From: Verrucomicrobiota bacterium | GTDB lineage: Bacteria > Verrucomicrobiota > Verrucomicrobiia > CAIQCK01 | Direction of reading: 5' to 3' | Assembly: GCA_016235595.1 (NCBI GenBank) | Contig: JACRJX010000015.1 | Coordinates: 310,001-374,000 of the forward strand | DNA length: 64,000 nt | Shown: one piece after another, positions 19,436-27,747 of the stretch | Numbering within the stretch: position 1 is the stretch's first letter | How the letters are laid out: the number at the start of each line of letters is the position of its first letter | Notes under the pieces: model-generated | Database searches by the model: none | What the model saw: only the letters and a program-made list of their open reading frames with translations | What the model was told of the DNA's origin: nothing | Program-made: the position numbers and the translations under genes

Positions 19436-22318
19436 ATGCGACCGGCAAGCGGACTTTGGACGAAACGCAGCGCGGCTTGGCTCAGTCAACTTACGCTCGT
19501 CGCCATCGCCACTGCCGCATCGTCGTCGCTGCCGGAAAATCTCGCGCTGAAGGCCCGCGCCTCTGCCGATTCCGAACACAGCGCCCAATACCTCGCACGG
19601 TTCGTCGTGGACGGCCAGATTCCCGCTGCTGGTAGCCACGCCGATCCTGGCAAAGCCTGGTGTGTGAAAGGTCACACTCATCGTAACGGCGCGATGCTCA
19701 AGTTGGAATGGCCGGATGAGGTGACGATCGCTGAGATCGTTTACTATGGCCGCACGGGATGGTTCGCCGAAGAATGCTGGAAGGACTACGAAGTCCGCCT
19801 CGACGGTGCGACACAGCCGGTCGCCAAAGGCAGCTTCCAGATGGGCCACGGCCCGCAGCGGATCAAGCTCGCCGCGCCGGTGAACGCGCGCAGTGTCACA
19901 CTGAAGTTCCTCAGCAGCTACGGTGGTCTCAATCCCGGCGCGTCAGAGATTCAGGTGTTCGCCGTCAGCCCGCCTGACGGCGCGATGCCGAAGTTCGTCA
20001 AACTTCAGCGCGGCGCAACGAAACCCGTCGTTGACGAAAGCGAGCGCGTTAAAGCCTCCCCGGAGCTTGCCGCTGATGTCAAAGCCGGCCGGCTTGGTTT
20101 CGAGAAGCTCCTGCTCATCAAGCGGCGCGAGTTGAACCCGAGCCATGTCTATACCTACCACGTCGAAGGTTTCGCGGCGGGCGGAGCGCTTTGCATCCTC
20201 GACGTGCCTTCCGGCGAAACAAAAGAACTGGTTGCCTCGCCCGAAGGCCAGATTCTCGACTGCGACCTCTCCTACGACGGCAGGGAGATTCTTTTCAGTT
20301 TGCGCGAGAAGAGGGCGAAAGGCTACCACCTCTTCGTCATCAACACCGACGGCAGCAGCCTGCGCCAACTCACCGACGGGCCGTGGCACGACTACAATGC
20401 CTGCTGGCTGCCCGACGGCGGCATCGCGTTCCTCTCGACGCGCGAAAGCCGCTTCGCCTACTGCTGGGTTTCGCCGGTCGGCGTGCTGCATCGCATGGAG
20501 CGCGACGGCTCGCGCGTGCAGCGGCTCAGTGCAAACATCGTCAACGACTTCACTCCGAGCGTCCTGCCCGACGGCCGCATCATCTACTCGCGTTGGGAAT
20601 ACGTGGACAAGCCCGCCATCCCGGTTCAAAGCCTTTGGACGATCCATCCCGACGGCACCGCGCTGGCCGGCTACTTCGGCAACCGTGTCCTCAGCCCGGC
20701 GACGTTCATGGAGGCGCGCGCCATTCCCGGCGGCGACAAGGTGCTCTGCGTTCTGACCAGCCACAACGGTCCATGCCGTGGCGCGCTCGGTATCATTGAC
20801 CGCAGCCGCGGCGTCAACTCGCAATCCGCCATCGAGAACATTACGCCCTGGCTGCGAATCGGTTCGACGGACAAGGGCAGCGGCAACGACGTGCGCGGCC
20901 CTTACGAAAGCCCGTTCCCGCTCGACGACAAGCTCTTCCTTGTCTCGCGCCGCGGCACGTTGATGGTGCGCGACTACGCCGGCACGCGCATGGCAGAGAT
21001 CATCGCAGTGGGCAAGGACGGCCTCGGCTTTTACAGCGCCCGGCCGCTGCGACCGCAGCCGCGTCCGCCAGTGCTGAACTCGATGCTTCCAGTAGCACAG
21101 AACGAAGGATGGGCCACCGTCGTCTTGCAGGACGTTTACAACGGCCTCGAACCGCACGTCCGCCGCGGCGATGTGAAGCAAATCTGCGTCGTGCAGGAGA
21201 TGAAGAAGGAAGTGCGGACCGACGTGAAAAACCGCGCGTTCGGCTTCCAGTTCCCCGTCATCTCCTGCGGCGCCACCTACGCTGCGAAAACTGTCTGGGG
21301 CTTCGCGCCTGTCGCGCCCGACGGCTCCGCGTGCTTCCGCGTGCCGACCGGCGTCCCAATCTACTTCATGGCGCTCGATGAGCACGGCCGGACTCTCCAG
21401 CGGATGCGGACGTTCACGCACCTGATGCCTGGCGAAACACAGGGTTGTGTCGGCTGCCACGATCATCGCCTTTCCACCACGCCGCCGAAGTTCGCCGCCG
21501 CCGTCAAGGCCGCGCCTGCGCAACTTGATCCGCCTGAATGGGGCCGCGTCGGCTTCGACTACACCACCGTCGTCCAGCCCGTGCTCGACCGTCATTGCGT
21601 GCGCTGCCACAGCGGCCCGACGCCGCCCAACAAAGTGGACCTTACCGGCGACAAGACGGATTTCTTCAGCGTCTCCTACGAATCGCTTGCGCGCGGCCGG
21701 AAACGCCTTGGCAACGAGGGCGAGTTCGACAATCCCTACACAAATTGGATTCCGACCTACAACGGCATGGAGGCGAACATTCTGGAGATCACGCCGCTGG
21801 CGTGGGGTTCGCCTCGCAGCAAGCTCGCCGACCTCTTATTGGCCGGCCATCCGGACTCCGGCAGCAATCCGCGCGTGCAACTCAGCGAGGAGGAACGCCG
21901 CCGCATCTTCACGTGGATTGACCTCAACGTCCCCTATTACGGCACCGCCGAGACATCGCATCCCGACGTGAAAGGCTGCCGCCGCATGTATCCCGCCGCG
22001 CTCGACGCGACGCTCAGCGAGGTGGCTGCGCGGCGCTGCGCCTCCTGCCACGCAAGTGGCATCCCGCGCGAAGTCTGGACGCGCATCGAGCAACCGCAGA
22101 AGAACAATTTTCTCCTAGCCCCGCTGGCGAGGGCCGCAGGCGGCAGCCAAGCGTGCGGCAAGGCGATCTTCCAAAAAACCTCCGACGCAGACTACCAGGC
22201 AATCCTGAAAGCCTTCGAGCCGGTCACGCAGGCGCTAAAGACAAAGCCCCGCATAGACATGCCCGGCGGAGCACCCGATCCCACCGTGGATCGCTGCCGC
22301 CTCGGCAAGGTGGATTAA
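19436..22318 (+). CDS. Second hydrazine-synthase-alpha-like multidomain c-type cytochrome
   Basis: Paralogue of the 14524 gene: discoidin-like N-term, LTDGPWHDYNACWLPDGGIAFLSTRESRFAYCW propeller, RMRTFTHLMPGETQGCVGCHDHR; CxxCH at GCVGCHDHR, HCVRCHSGP, RCASCHASG. Start codon uncertain. Confidence 0.8.
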   Translation: MRPASGLWTKRSAAWLSQLTLVAIATAASSSLPENLALKARASADSEHSAQYLARFVVDGQIPAAGSHADPGKAWCVKGHTHRNGAMLKLEWPDEVTIAEIVYYGRTGWFAEECWKDYEVRLDGATQPVAKGSFQMGHGPQRIKLAAPVNARSVTLKFLSSYGGLNPGASEIQVFAVSPPDGAMPKFVKLQRGATKPVVDESERVKASPELAADVKAGRLGFEKLLLIKRRELNPSHVYTYHVEGFAAGGALCILDVPSGETKELVASPEGQILDCDLSYDGREILFSLREKRAKGYHLFVINTDGSSLRQLTDGPWHDYNACWLPDGGIAFLSTRESRFAYCWVSPVGVLHRMERDGSRVQRLSANIVNDFTPSVLPDGRIIYSRWEYVDKPAIPVQSLWTIHPDGTALAGYFGNRVLSPATFMEARAIPGGDKVLCVLTSHNGPCRGALGIIDRSRGVNSQSAIENITPWLRIGSTDKGSGNDVRGPYESPFPLDDKLFLVSRRGTLMVRDYAGTRMAEIIAVGKDGLGFYSARPLRPQPRPPVLNSMLPVAQNEGWATVVLQDVYNGLEPHVRRGDVKQICVVQEMKKEVRTDVKNRAFGFQFPVISCGATYAAKTVWGFAPVAPDGSACFRVPTGVPIYFMALDEHGRTLQRMRTFTHLMPGETQGCVGCHDHRLSTTPPKFAAAVKAAPAQLDPPEWGRVGFDYTTVVQPVLDRHCVRCHSGPTPPNKVDLTGDKTDFFSVSYESLARGRKRLGNEGEFDNPYTNWIPTYNGMEANILEITPLAWGSPRSKLADLLLAGHPDSGSNPRVQLSEEERRRIFTWIDLNVPYYGTAETSHPDVKGCRRMYPAALDATLSEVAARRCASCHASGIPREVWTRIEQPQKNNFLLAPLARAAGGSQACGKAIFQKTSDADYQAILKAFEPVTQALKTKPRIDMPGGAPDPTVDRCRLGKVD

Positions 22319-22365
22319 GTCGTCACCGGGCCGTCAAACGCCGCCAGTTCGCATAGCGCGATAGG

Positions 22366-22398
22366 AGGATCTTCTCCGACAAGGCCGTGGGTTGCGCC
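22366..22398. repeat. 33-nt non-coding copy of a segment found at 19114-19146
   Basis: AGGATCTTCTCCGACAAGGCCGTGGGTTGCGCC (22366-22398) versus AAGATCTTCTTCGACAAGGCCGTGGGTTGCGCC (19114-19146): 31 of 33 identical by eye. Confidence 0.7.
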
Positions 22399-22588
22399 TG
22401 CCTGACTCTGCAGTGGATCAGTGTCGGCTCGACAAGGGGCGACGGAGCCAAGTCTTTCCGTTGTGAATGTATGGACGGGGTTCCGGGTGTTCGGTTCGAC
22501 GTGCCCCTCACTTTGAGGGCGGCGACAGTTCTGGTTTTGCTCACCTTTTACTTGCCCTCGTTTGCCCGGCGTCTCATAACTTGCGTGG

Positions 22589-23269
22589 ATGAAGATTCTG
22601 ATCGTCGAAGACGAGCCGGTGTTGCGCGACGGGCTGGTGGAGTTGCTGTCGGGCGCGGGGCACTGCGTTGAAGCGGTGTCCGACGGTCTCAGCGCGGCGC
22701 GGTGGGGATTGACCGGCGAATTCGATCTGGTGCTGCTCGACCTGATGTTGCCGAAGCTTGACGGCATCGAGGTCTGCCAGCGGTTGCGCAAGGCGCGGCC
22801 GGAATTGCCGATTCTCATGCTGACGGCGCGTGGCTCCGAGGAGGACAAGGTGCGCGGGTTGCGCACGGGCGCGGATGATTACGTCACCAAGCCTTTCAGC
22901 GTGAAGGAGCTGCTGGCGCGCATTGAGGCGCTCGGTCGCCGCGCAAAAGCAGCGCCAGCCGGGCCGGATGTGGCTGAGGCGGACGGCTGCCATTTCGATT
23001 TTGGCCGCTGCGAGGCCCGGCGGGACAAGCAGATCATCGCGCTGACGCCGCGGGAGGTTGGCCTGTTGCGCTGGCTCCATCGTCATCGCGCCCGCGCCGT
23101 CTCGCGCCCGGAGTTGCTGGAGCAGGTTTGGGGCGCGCGGGCCGACATGGAGACACGCACGGTGGACATGACGGTGGCCAACCTGCGGCAGAAGATCGAG
23201 CGCGACCCGGCTGAACCCCGGATTGTTGTTTCAATCAAAGGCGTCGGCTATGCGTGGGGCAGACGATGA
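22589..23269 (+). CDS. OmpR/PhoB-family response regulator
   Basis: Receiver domain MKILIVEDEPVLRDGLVELL...DLVLLDLMLPKLDG...MLTARGSEEDKVRGLRTGADDYVTKPFS; C-term winged helix LTPREVGLLRWL...RTVDMTVANLRQKIERDPAEPRIVVSIKGVGYAWG. Confidence 0.97.
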   Translation: MKILIVEDEPVLRDGLVELLSGAGHCVEAVSDGLSAARWGLTGEFDLVLLDLMLPKLDGIEVCQRLRKARPELPILMLTARGSEEDKVRGLRTGADDYVTKPFSVKELLARIEALGRRAKAAPAGPDVAEADGCHFDFGRCEARRDKQIIALTPREVGLLRWLHRHRARAVSRPELLEQVWGARADMETRTVDMTVANLRQKIERDPAEPRIVVSIKGVGYAWGRR

Positions 23270-24978
23270 AGATCAGCGTAAACAGAACGGCGCTTGCATT
23301 CGTGTTGACCGCTGTCGCGTTGGCGGTGCCGAGCGTGGCGTGGTATGTCGTCGGCTTGCGCGAGGTGGCGACGGAGGCGGAACGACTCGAAGAAGCACCG
23401 CGCCGGTCCGCCGAAGTGCTGGCAGAACGTCTTGCCGACCGGCTCGGCTCGCGATTGGAAACGCTTCGCGAGAACGAAGCGCGCCGGCCTTACTATCATT
23501 ACCAGCATCTTTACCACGACCCGAAAGGCGCCTACGAAGGCGCGGCAGTGATTCCGTCGCCATTGGCGCAAGGGCCGGCTGATCCGCTGGTGCACGCGCA
23601 TTTCCGGATTGACGCGGCCGGCCGGTTGACGCTCCCGACGTTGGCCGACGAACTGCCGGTTATGGGGGATGCTGCGATCGAGCCTGGGCAGCGCACTCTC
23701 CAACGCGAGATGCAGCCGGCCGCAGCGGCCTGTCTGGAGAAACTGCGTTCCGCACAATTACCGGCGTCAGCCACCACGGCTGACGAAACGAGAACTGAAG
23801 TCATGGATGCGGCGGCGTATGAGCAGAATCTTCGCGCAAGCCGCCTCTACGTCGCCATCAAGAGTGGACGACCCGTCGAACGACCTCCGGCGACAAGGCC
23901 GGGCGAGGTCCGCGTCCGCGTCGGACCGTTCCGATGGCACACGATTTCCATCAACGGAACAGACGCGCTCGTAGCGCTGCGCGAAGTAAAAGCGCCCGAC
24001 GGATCCTCGGCGCAGGGATTTGTGATCGACGAGAGCGTGATCGCCGACCTGCTGCGAGGCGCCAAGTTTCCCGCAGAGTTCCTTCCCGGTCCACCATCGG
24101 GAACGACCGAGGCGGCGGTGCCGATTGCGCCGGCGGTCTGGCACGTGTCGGTGTTTGCCGGCCACGCAATGGCCGTGGCGCGCAATACGGGGCGCGAGGC
24201 GCGCGAAAGTTTCATGCAATCCTTTGTCAGGGGGATGAGGGGTGCAATCATTGTCGGGCTGTGCGTCGTGGTGTTGGTATGGAGGACAGACCGTCTGGCG
24301 CGACAGCGAGCGCAACTCGCGGCGTCGGCAGCGCACGAACTGCGCACACCGCTGACCGGGCTGCGGATGTATGGCGAGATGTTGGCTGACGGGCTTGGCG
24401 ACCCGGCGCGCACAAAGGACTATGCCCGCCGTATCGTTGGTGAAGTCGAGCGGCTCAGTCGCGTTGTGACCAATGTGCTTGGTTTCACCCGTCTGGAGCG
24501 CGGCACGTTGCGAGTGCGGCTGGAGCCTGGCGATCTCGGCGTGGTCACGCGCGAGAGTGTCGCGCGCCAGCAGCCGGCGCTGGAGGCCGCGGGTTCGCGA
24601 GTGGAGACCGTGATTGAGGACGATCTGCCGCCAGTGTGCTTCGACCGCGACGCCGTCGCCGAAATTCTCCAGAACCTCCTGGACAACGCTGAGAAGTACT
24701 CGCGCGCCGCGGCGGATCGCACGATCCGTGTGACCGTCGCGCGAGATGGCGGCGAGGTGGCGCTGGCTGTTGCCGATCACGGCCCGGGCGTTTCTGCCGC
24801 GATGCGCCACCGGCTGTTTCGGCCGTTCGCTCGGGGCGACGGCAGGGATTTGCCGGCGGGTCTTGGCCTCGGTCTTGCGCTTGTGCAGGCGCTGGCTCGC
24901 GCTCACGGCGCGAAGATCCGCTGCAATGACGCGCCCGGCGGAGGCGCGGTGTTCACGGTGAAGTTCCCCATCAAGTAA
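23266..24978 (+). CDS. Sensor histidine kinase
   Basis: H-box AASAAHELRTPLTGLRMYGEML, N-box LQNLLDNAEKYSR, G1/F/G2 VADHGPGV / LFRPFARGD / GLGLGLALVQALARAHGA. ATG 23266 overlaps the response regulator stop by 4 nt. Confidence 0.95.
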   Translation: MKISVNRTALAFVLTAVALAVPSVAWYVVGLREVATEAERLEEAPRRSAEVLAERLADRLGSRLETLRENEARRPYYHYQHLYHDPKGAYEGAAVIPSPLAQGPADPLVHAHFRIDAAGRLTLPTLADELPVMGDAAIEPGQRTLQREMQPAAAACLEKLRSAQLPASATTADETRTEVMDAAAYEQNLRASRLYVAIKSGRPVERPPATRPGEVRVRVGPFRWHTISINGTDALVALREVKAPDGSSAQGFVIDESVIADLLRGAKFPAEFLPGPPSGTTEAAVPIAPAVWHVSVFAGHAMAVARNTGREARESFMQSFVRGMRGAIIVGLCVVVLVWRTDRLARQRAQLAASAAHELRTPLTGLRMYGEMLADGLGDPARTKDYARRIVGEVERLSRVVTNVLGFTRLERGTLRVRLEPGDLGVVTRESVARQQPALEAAGSRVETVIEDDLPPVCFDRDAVAEILQNLLDNAEKYSRAAADRTIRVTVARDGGEVALAVADHGPGVSAAMRHRLFRPFARGDGRDLPAGLGLGLALVQALARAHGAKIRCNDAPGGGAVFTVKFPIK

Positions 24979-25000
24979 TGCCGGCATCCTCTGCCGGCAT
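24978..25000 (+). terminator. Hairpin immediately after the kinase stop codon
   Basis: ATGCCGGCA-TCCTC-TGCCGGCAT: perfect 9-bp stem, 5-nt loop; no T-tract follows, so not a canonical intrinsic terminator. Confidence 0.5.
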
Positions 25001-25079
25001 ATGGGGATTGACGGCGAGTGCGTTGCTTCGCATGGGAACGCGCGTTGCATGCGGCATCCATCTGTGCCGGCCGGCAACC

Positions 25080-25097
25080 TTTTACAGCCCTTTTACT
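25080..25097 (+). promoter_or_regulatory. Candidate OmpR-family direct-repeat operator upstream of the prepilin-like gene
   Basis: TTTTACAgcccTTTTACT: TTTTAC half-sites at 25080 and 25091, 11 bp apart. Confidence 0.3.
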
Positions 25098-25165
25098 TTT
25101 CCGTCGTCGGGTCTCCGGTAAGTTGAGTTGCGGGTAGAACAACAACTGAAGGAAAGGAGCCGACG

Positions 25166-25882
25166 ATGAAAATGAACCCAATCAACTCCATAACGCGCAG
25201 CCGACTGTGCACACAAGGATTCACACTCGTCGAATTGTTGGTGGTGATGACCATCATTGGCATCATGGCGGGCATGGTCATGCCGCAGATTAGCAAGGTC
25301 ATGGAGAAGATGCACCGCACTGCGTGCGCCCACAATCTGGGGCAGGTGGGCCTTGCATTGCACGCCTACGCGCAGGACAACGAAGGACGCTACCCGTTTA
25401 CCGGATCGGCGACCGACAGCGCGAACAAACACTTCGCGCTCATGTTCCCTCGTTGGATCAAAAAGGAGGCGGTGTTTGTCTGCAGGAGCGCCGCCACACG
25501 CGGTTATCGCGTCGACGATGTTACCGACACGTCATCGGCGGGCGGGGCGCGTGGCGAGACACTGAAGGCCGGTGAAAATTCCTACGCCTACGCATTTGGC
25601 CTCGGCGGGGTGAATACAGAAGAACTGCCGTTGGTATGCGACCAGCTTGCCGATACTTCTGTGTCCGCACCGCGATGGGCGAAACAAGGTCTGGGCAGCA
25701 ACCACGGTGAAGAGGGCGGAAACGTTCTCTACATCGACAACCACGTGGAATTTCTGCTGGCGGATGCGCAAGGTGGTTGGCCGTCCAAAAAACAGAAGCC
25801 GCAGGGGATTGCTGCGGGCAAGTTCTGCGCTGCCGCCAACGCCGAACGTTCCCCTGACGATCAAGTTGTCACGCAGCACTGA
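25166..25882 (+). CDS. Type II secretion-type prepilin-like protein
   Basis: GFTLVELLVVMTIIGIMAGMVMPQI prepilin cleavage/methylation motif; C-term GSNHGEEGGNVLYIDNHVEFLL like PVC pseudopilins; AAGGAG-like RBS upstream (gaaaggagccgacgATG). Confidence 0.9.
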   Translation: MKMNPINSITRSRLCTQGFTLVELLVVMTIIGIMAGMVMPQISKVMEKMHRTACAHNLGQVGLALHAYAQDNEGRYPFTGSATDSANKHFALMFPRWIKKEAVFVCRSAATRGYRVDDVTDTSSAGGARGETLKAGENSYAYAFGLGGVNTEELPLVCDQLADTSVSAPRWAKQGLGSNHGEEGGNVLYIDNHVEFLLADAQGGWPSKKQKPQGIAAGKFCAAANAERSPDDQVVTQH

Positions 25883-25963
25883 TGTCGGTACAGGCTTTGC
25901 CGGAGACAGGTCGGTTTCACGGAAACATTGTTGCCAGTGTTCGTCAAATCAGAGCCGAAGCGA

Positions 25964-25995
25964 GAAAGGGGTTGCGATTCGCAGCAACCCCTTTC
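25964..25995. terminator. Bidirectional terminator-like hairpin between convergent genes
   Basis: GAAAGGGGTTGC-GATTCGCA-GCAACCCCTTTC: perfect 12-bp stem, 8-nt loop, between the ends of 25166..25882(+) and 25994..26836(-). Confidence 0.75.
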
Positions 25996-26836
25996 ACGTC
26001 GCAGAGGGTGGCCGCTCCAGACGGCGATAGCCGGGCGGGCGGCGACGGCCTTCGCGCGGTGTGCAGCCGAAACGTTGGTGATAGTCGCGTGAAAATTCCT
26101 GGGATCGGGCGTAGCCGACACGAAAGGCGATTTCAGTGATCGGCAGGTCCGAGTGCTGCACGAGTCCATGCGCATAGCCGAGGCGGATTTCCTTCAGCCG
26201 CTTCATCGGTGGCGTGCCAGTGGCTGCCTTGCAGGCACGTATGATCGTGCGGACGCTGAAACCGCTCGATCGTTGGATGTCGGCGAGGGTGTGAGCGTCC
26301 TCCAGTCGTGAGCGCAGTTGTTTCTCGATGCGCCACCAGAGTCTTGTGCCCGGCTGCAACGGCGGCTGGAGGCCGGCGCGAGGCAGCAGAGACTGGAGCA
26401 GTTCGATCAGCGCGCGGTGACAACGAAGCTGCCGTTCCAGCGGCAGCAACGAGCGGTCGCGCCAGATCGCCAGCAGATGGCGGCCTTGTCGTAGCGTGGC
26501 GGGACCGGCACGTAACACGCGCCGGTCGTCAGGCTGTGGAGGAATCGCGGGCGCGTGGAAGTTGATGGTGATGAAACGCCACGGCGCGCGCAGGATTCGG
26601 CCGCGCACCGGCTCATTTTCATGATACCACACGACCGAGCCTTTGCCGAAAACTTCGGCCCGGCCTTCGGCCCACTGCTGGACCTCGCCGGAGATGACGA
26701 TGTGAAGCAAATGGCCGGGTAGACTCTGAGATTGGAACGGCCCTGTCTGGGTTCTTTCCACCTCGTCCACAAGCACCAGTCGCTCCACCGGCGCGGCGAG
26801 ACCTGTCTTCGCTGTGATGTCCATCGGGCAAGCCAT
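25994..26836 (-). CDS. AraC family transcriptional regulator
   Basis: C-term LADIQRSSGFSVRTIIRACKAATGTPPMKRLKEIRLGYAHGLVQHSDLPITEIAFRVGYARSQEFSRDYHQRFGCTPREGR; N-term cupin-like. Start 26836 or 26824. Confidence 0.9.
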   Translation of the reverse strand: MACPMDITAKTGLAAPVERLVLVDEVERTQTGPFQSQSLPGHLLHIVISGEVQQWAEGRAEVFGKGSVVWYHENEPVRGRILRAPWRFITINFHAPAIPPQPDDRRVLRAGPATLRQGRHLLAIWRDRSLLPLERQLRCHRALIELLQSLLPRAGLQPPLQPGTRLWWRIEKQLRSRLEDAHTLADIQRSSGFSVRTIIRACKAATGTPPMKRLKEIRLGYAHGLVQHSDLPITEIAFRVGYARSQEFSRDYHQRFGCTPREGRRRPPGYRRLERPPSAT

Positions 26837-26949
26837 GATGTTTCGTGTGCGGTTTGGAAATGGGAGATTGAAACGGCTTGGCAAGAATAGCGACATTTTT
26901 TTGCCGTCGTTGCGAAGCGCGTACCGAGGCTGTCTGATAGAAACGGTGC

Positions 26950-27735
26950 ATGGCGAAGATCTACTACGTCGGCGATTGGGCGGTGATGCTGGGTCCGATG
27001 TTTGCCGAGACCCCCTTCAACTACGCGTGGAAAGGCACGGACATTTTCAACTACGGGCACTGGCTGAAAAACGCTCTTGAGTCAGGCGGTGCTCATCAGG
27101 TGACGAGCGTGCCGACGTGGGAGTTCTACCGGCTGGCGCCGGGGCGCTATGAGGAAGTGCTGGCCGAGTATGACGCCTTCGTGTTCTCTGACGTGGAGTC
27201 TAAAAATTTCCAGCTCGCGCCGCAGTTCTTCGACCGGAGCCAGTTTGGCAGGAAGCCGCTGACGTTCCCGGACCGCGTGCGACTGACAGTGGAGGCATTG
27301 CGCGCGGGCAAACATATGATGTTTCTCGGTGGTTGGCTGAGCTTCAACGGCGAGATGGGCAAAGGCGGTTGGGGCCGCACGCAGTTGCGCGAGGTGCTGC
27401 CTGTTGAGTGTCTCGAACATGAGGATTTGTGCGAGAGCACCGAAGGCTGGCGAGGATGCGCGCGCAAGCCGAAGCATCCGGTTCTCGCCGGGATGAATCT
27501 GGCAACGATGCCGCCGATTCTCGGTTACAATATCGTCAAGCCGCGGCGCGGCTGCGATGTGCTGGCGGTGTGGGAAGGCACGCGCGACCCGATGCTGGCG
27601 GTCGGGCAGTTTGGCAAGGGCCGCGTGCTCGCCTACACATCGGATCCTGCGCCGCATTGGGGCTGTAATTTTGTTTACTGGGATGAATACAACCGGTTCT
27701 GGCAGAATGCCGCGAGCTGGTTGTTGGGCAAGTGA
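26950..27735 (+). CDS. GATase1-like (putative glutamine amidotransferase) protein
   Basis: MAKIYYVGDWAVMLGPMFAETPFNYAWKGTDIFNYG...AYDAFVFSDVESKNF...GKHMMFLGGWLSFNGEMGKGGWGRTQLREVLPV; C-term AVGQFGKGRVLAYTSDPAPHWGCNFVYWDEYNRFWQNAASWLL. Confidence 0.8.
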   Translation: MAKIYYVGDWAVMLGPMFAETPFNYAWKGTDIFNYGHWLKNALESGGAHQVTSVPTWEFYRLAPGRYEEVLAEYDAFVFSDVESKNFQLAPQFFDRSQFGRKPLTFPDRVRLTVEALRAGKHMMFLGGWLSFNGEMGKGGWGRTQLREVLPVECLEHEDLCESTEGWRGCARKPKHPVLAGMNLATMPPILGYNIVKPRRGCDVLAVWEGTRDPMLAVGQFGKGRVLAYTSDPAPHWGCNFVYWDEYNRFWQNAASWLLGK

Positions 27736-27747
27736 AAGGATGTTGCC

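Noticed and set aside
19943-21610. 555-aa antisense ORF opposite the second cytochrome gene
   Set aside because: Same reasoning: no recognisable motifs, wholly overlapped by a convincing coding sequence.
14524-22318. Anammox hydrazine synthesis locus
   Set aside because: HZS-alpha-like family resemblance alone does not imply hydrazine synthesis; no beta/gamma subunit or hydrazine dehydrogenase is visible in the window, and the context is carbohydrate catabolism.
22387-22671. 94-aa ORF in the gap before the response regulator
   Set aside because: No RBS or domain signal; it overlaps the regulator start and contains the repeat-like segment, so treated as non-coding.
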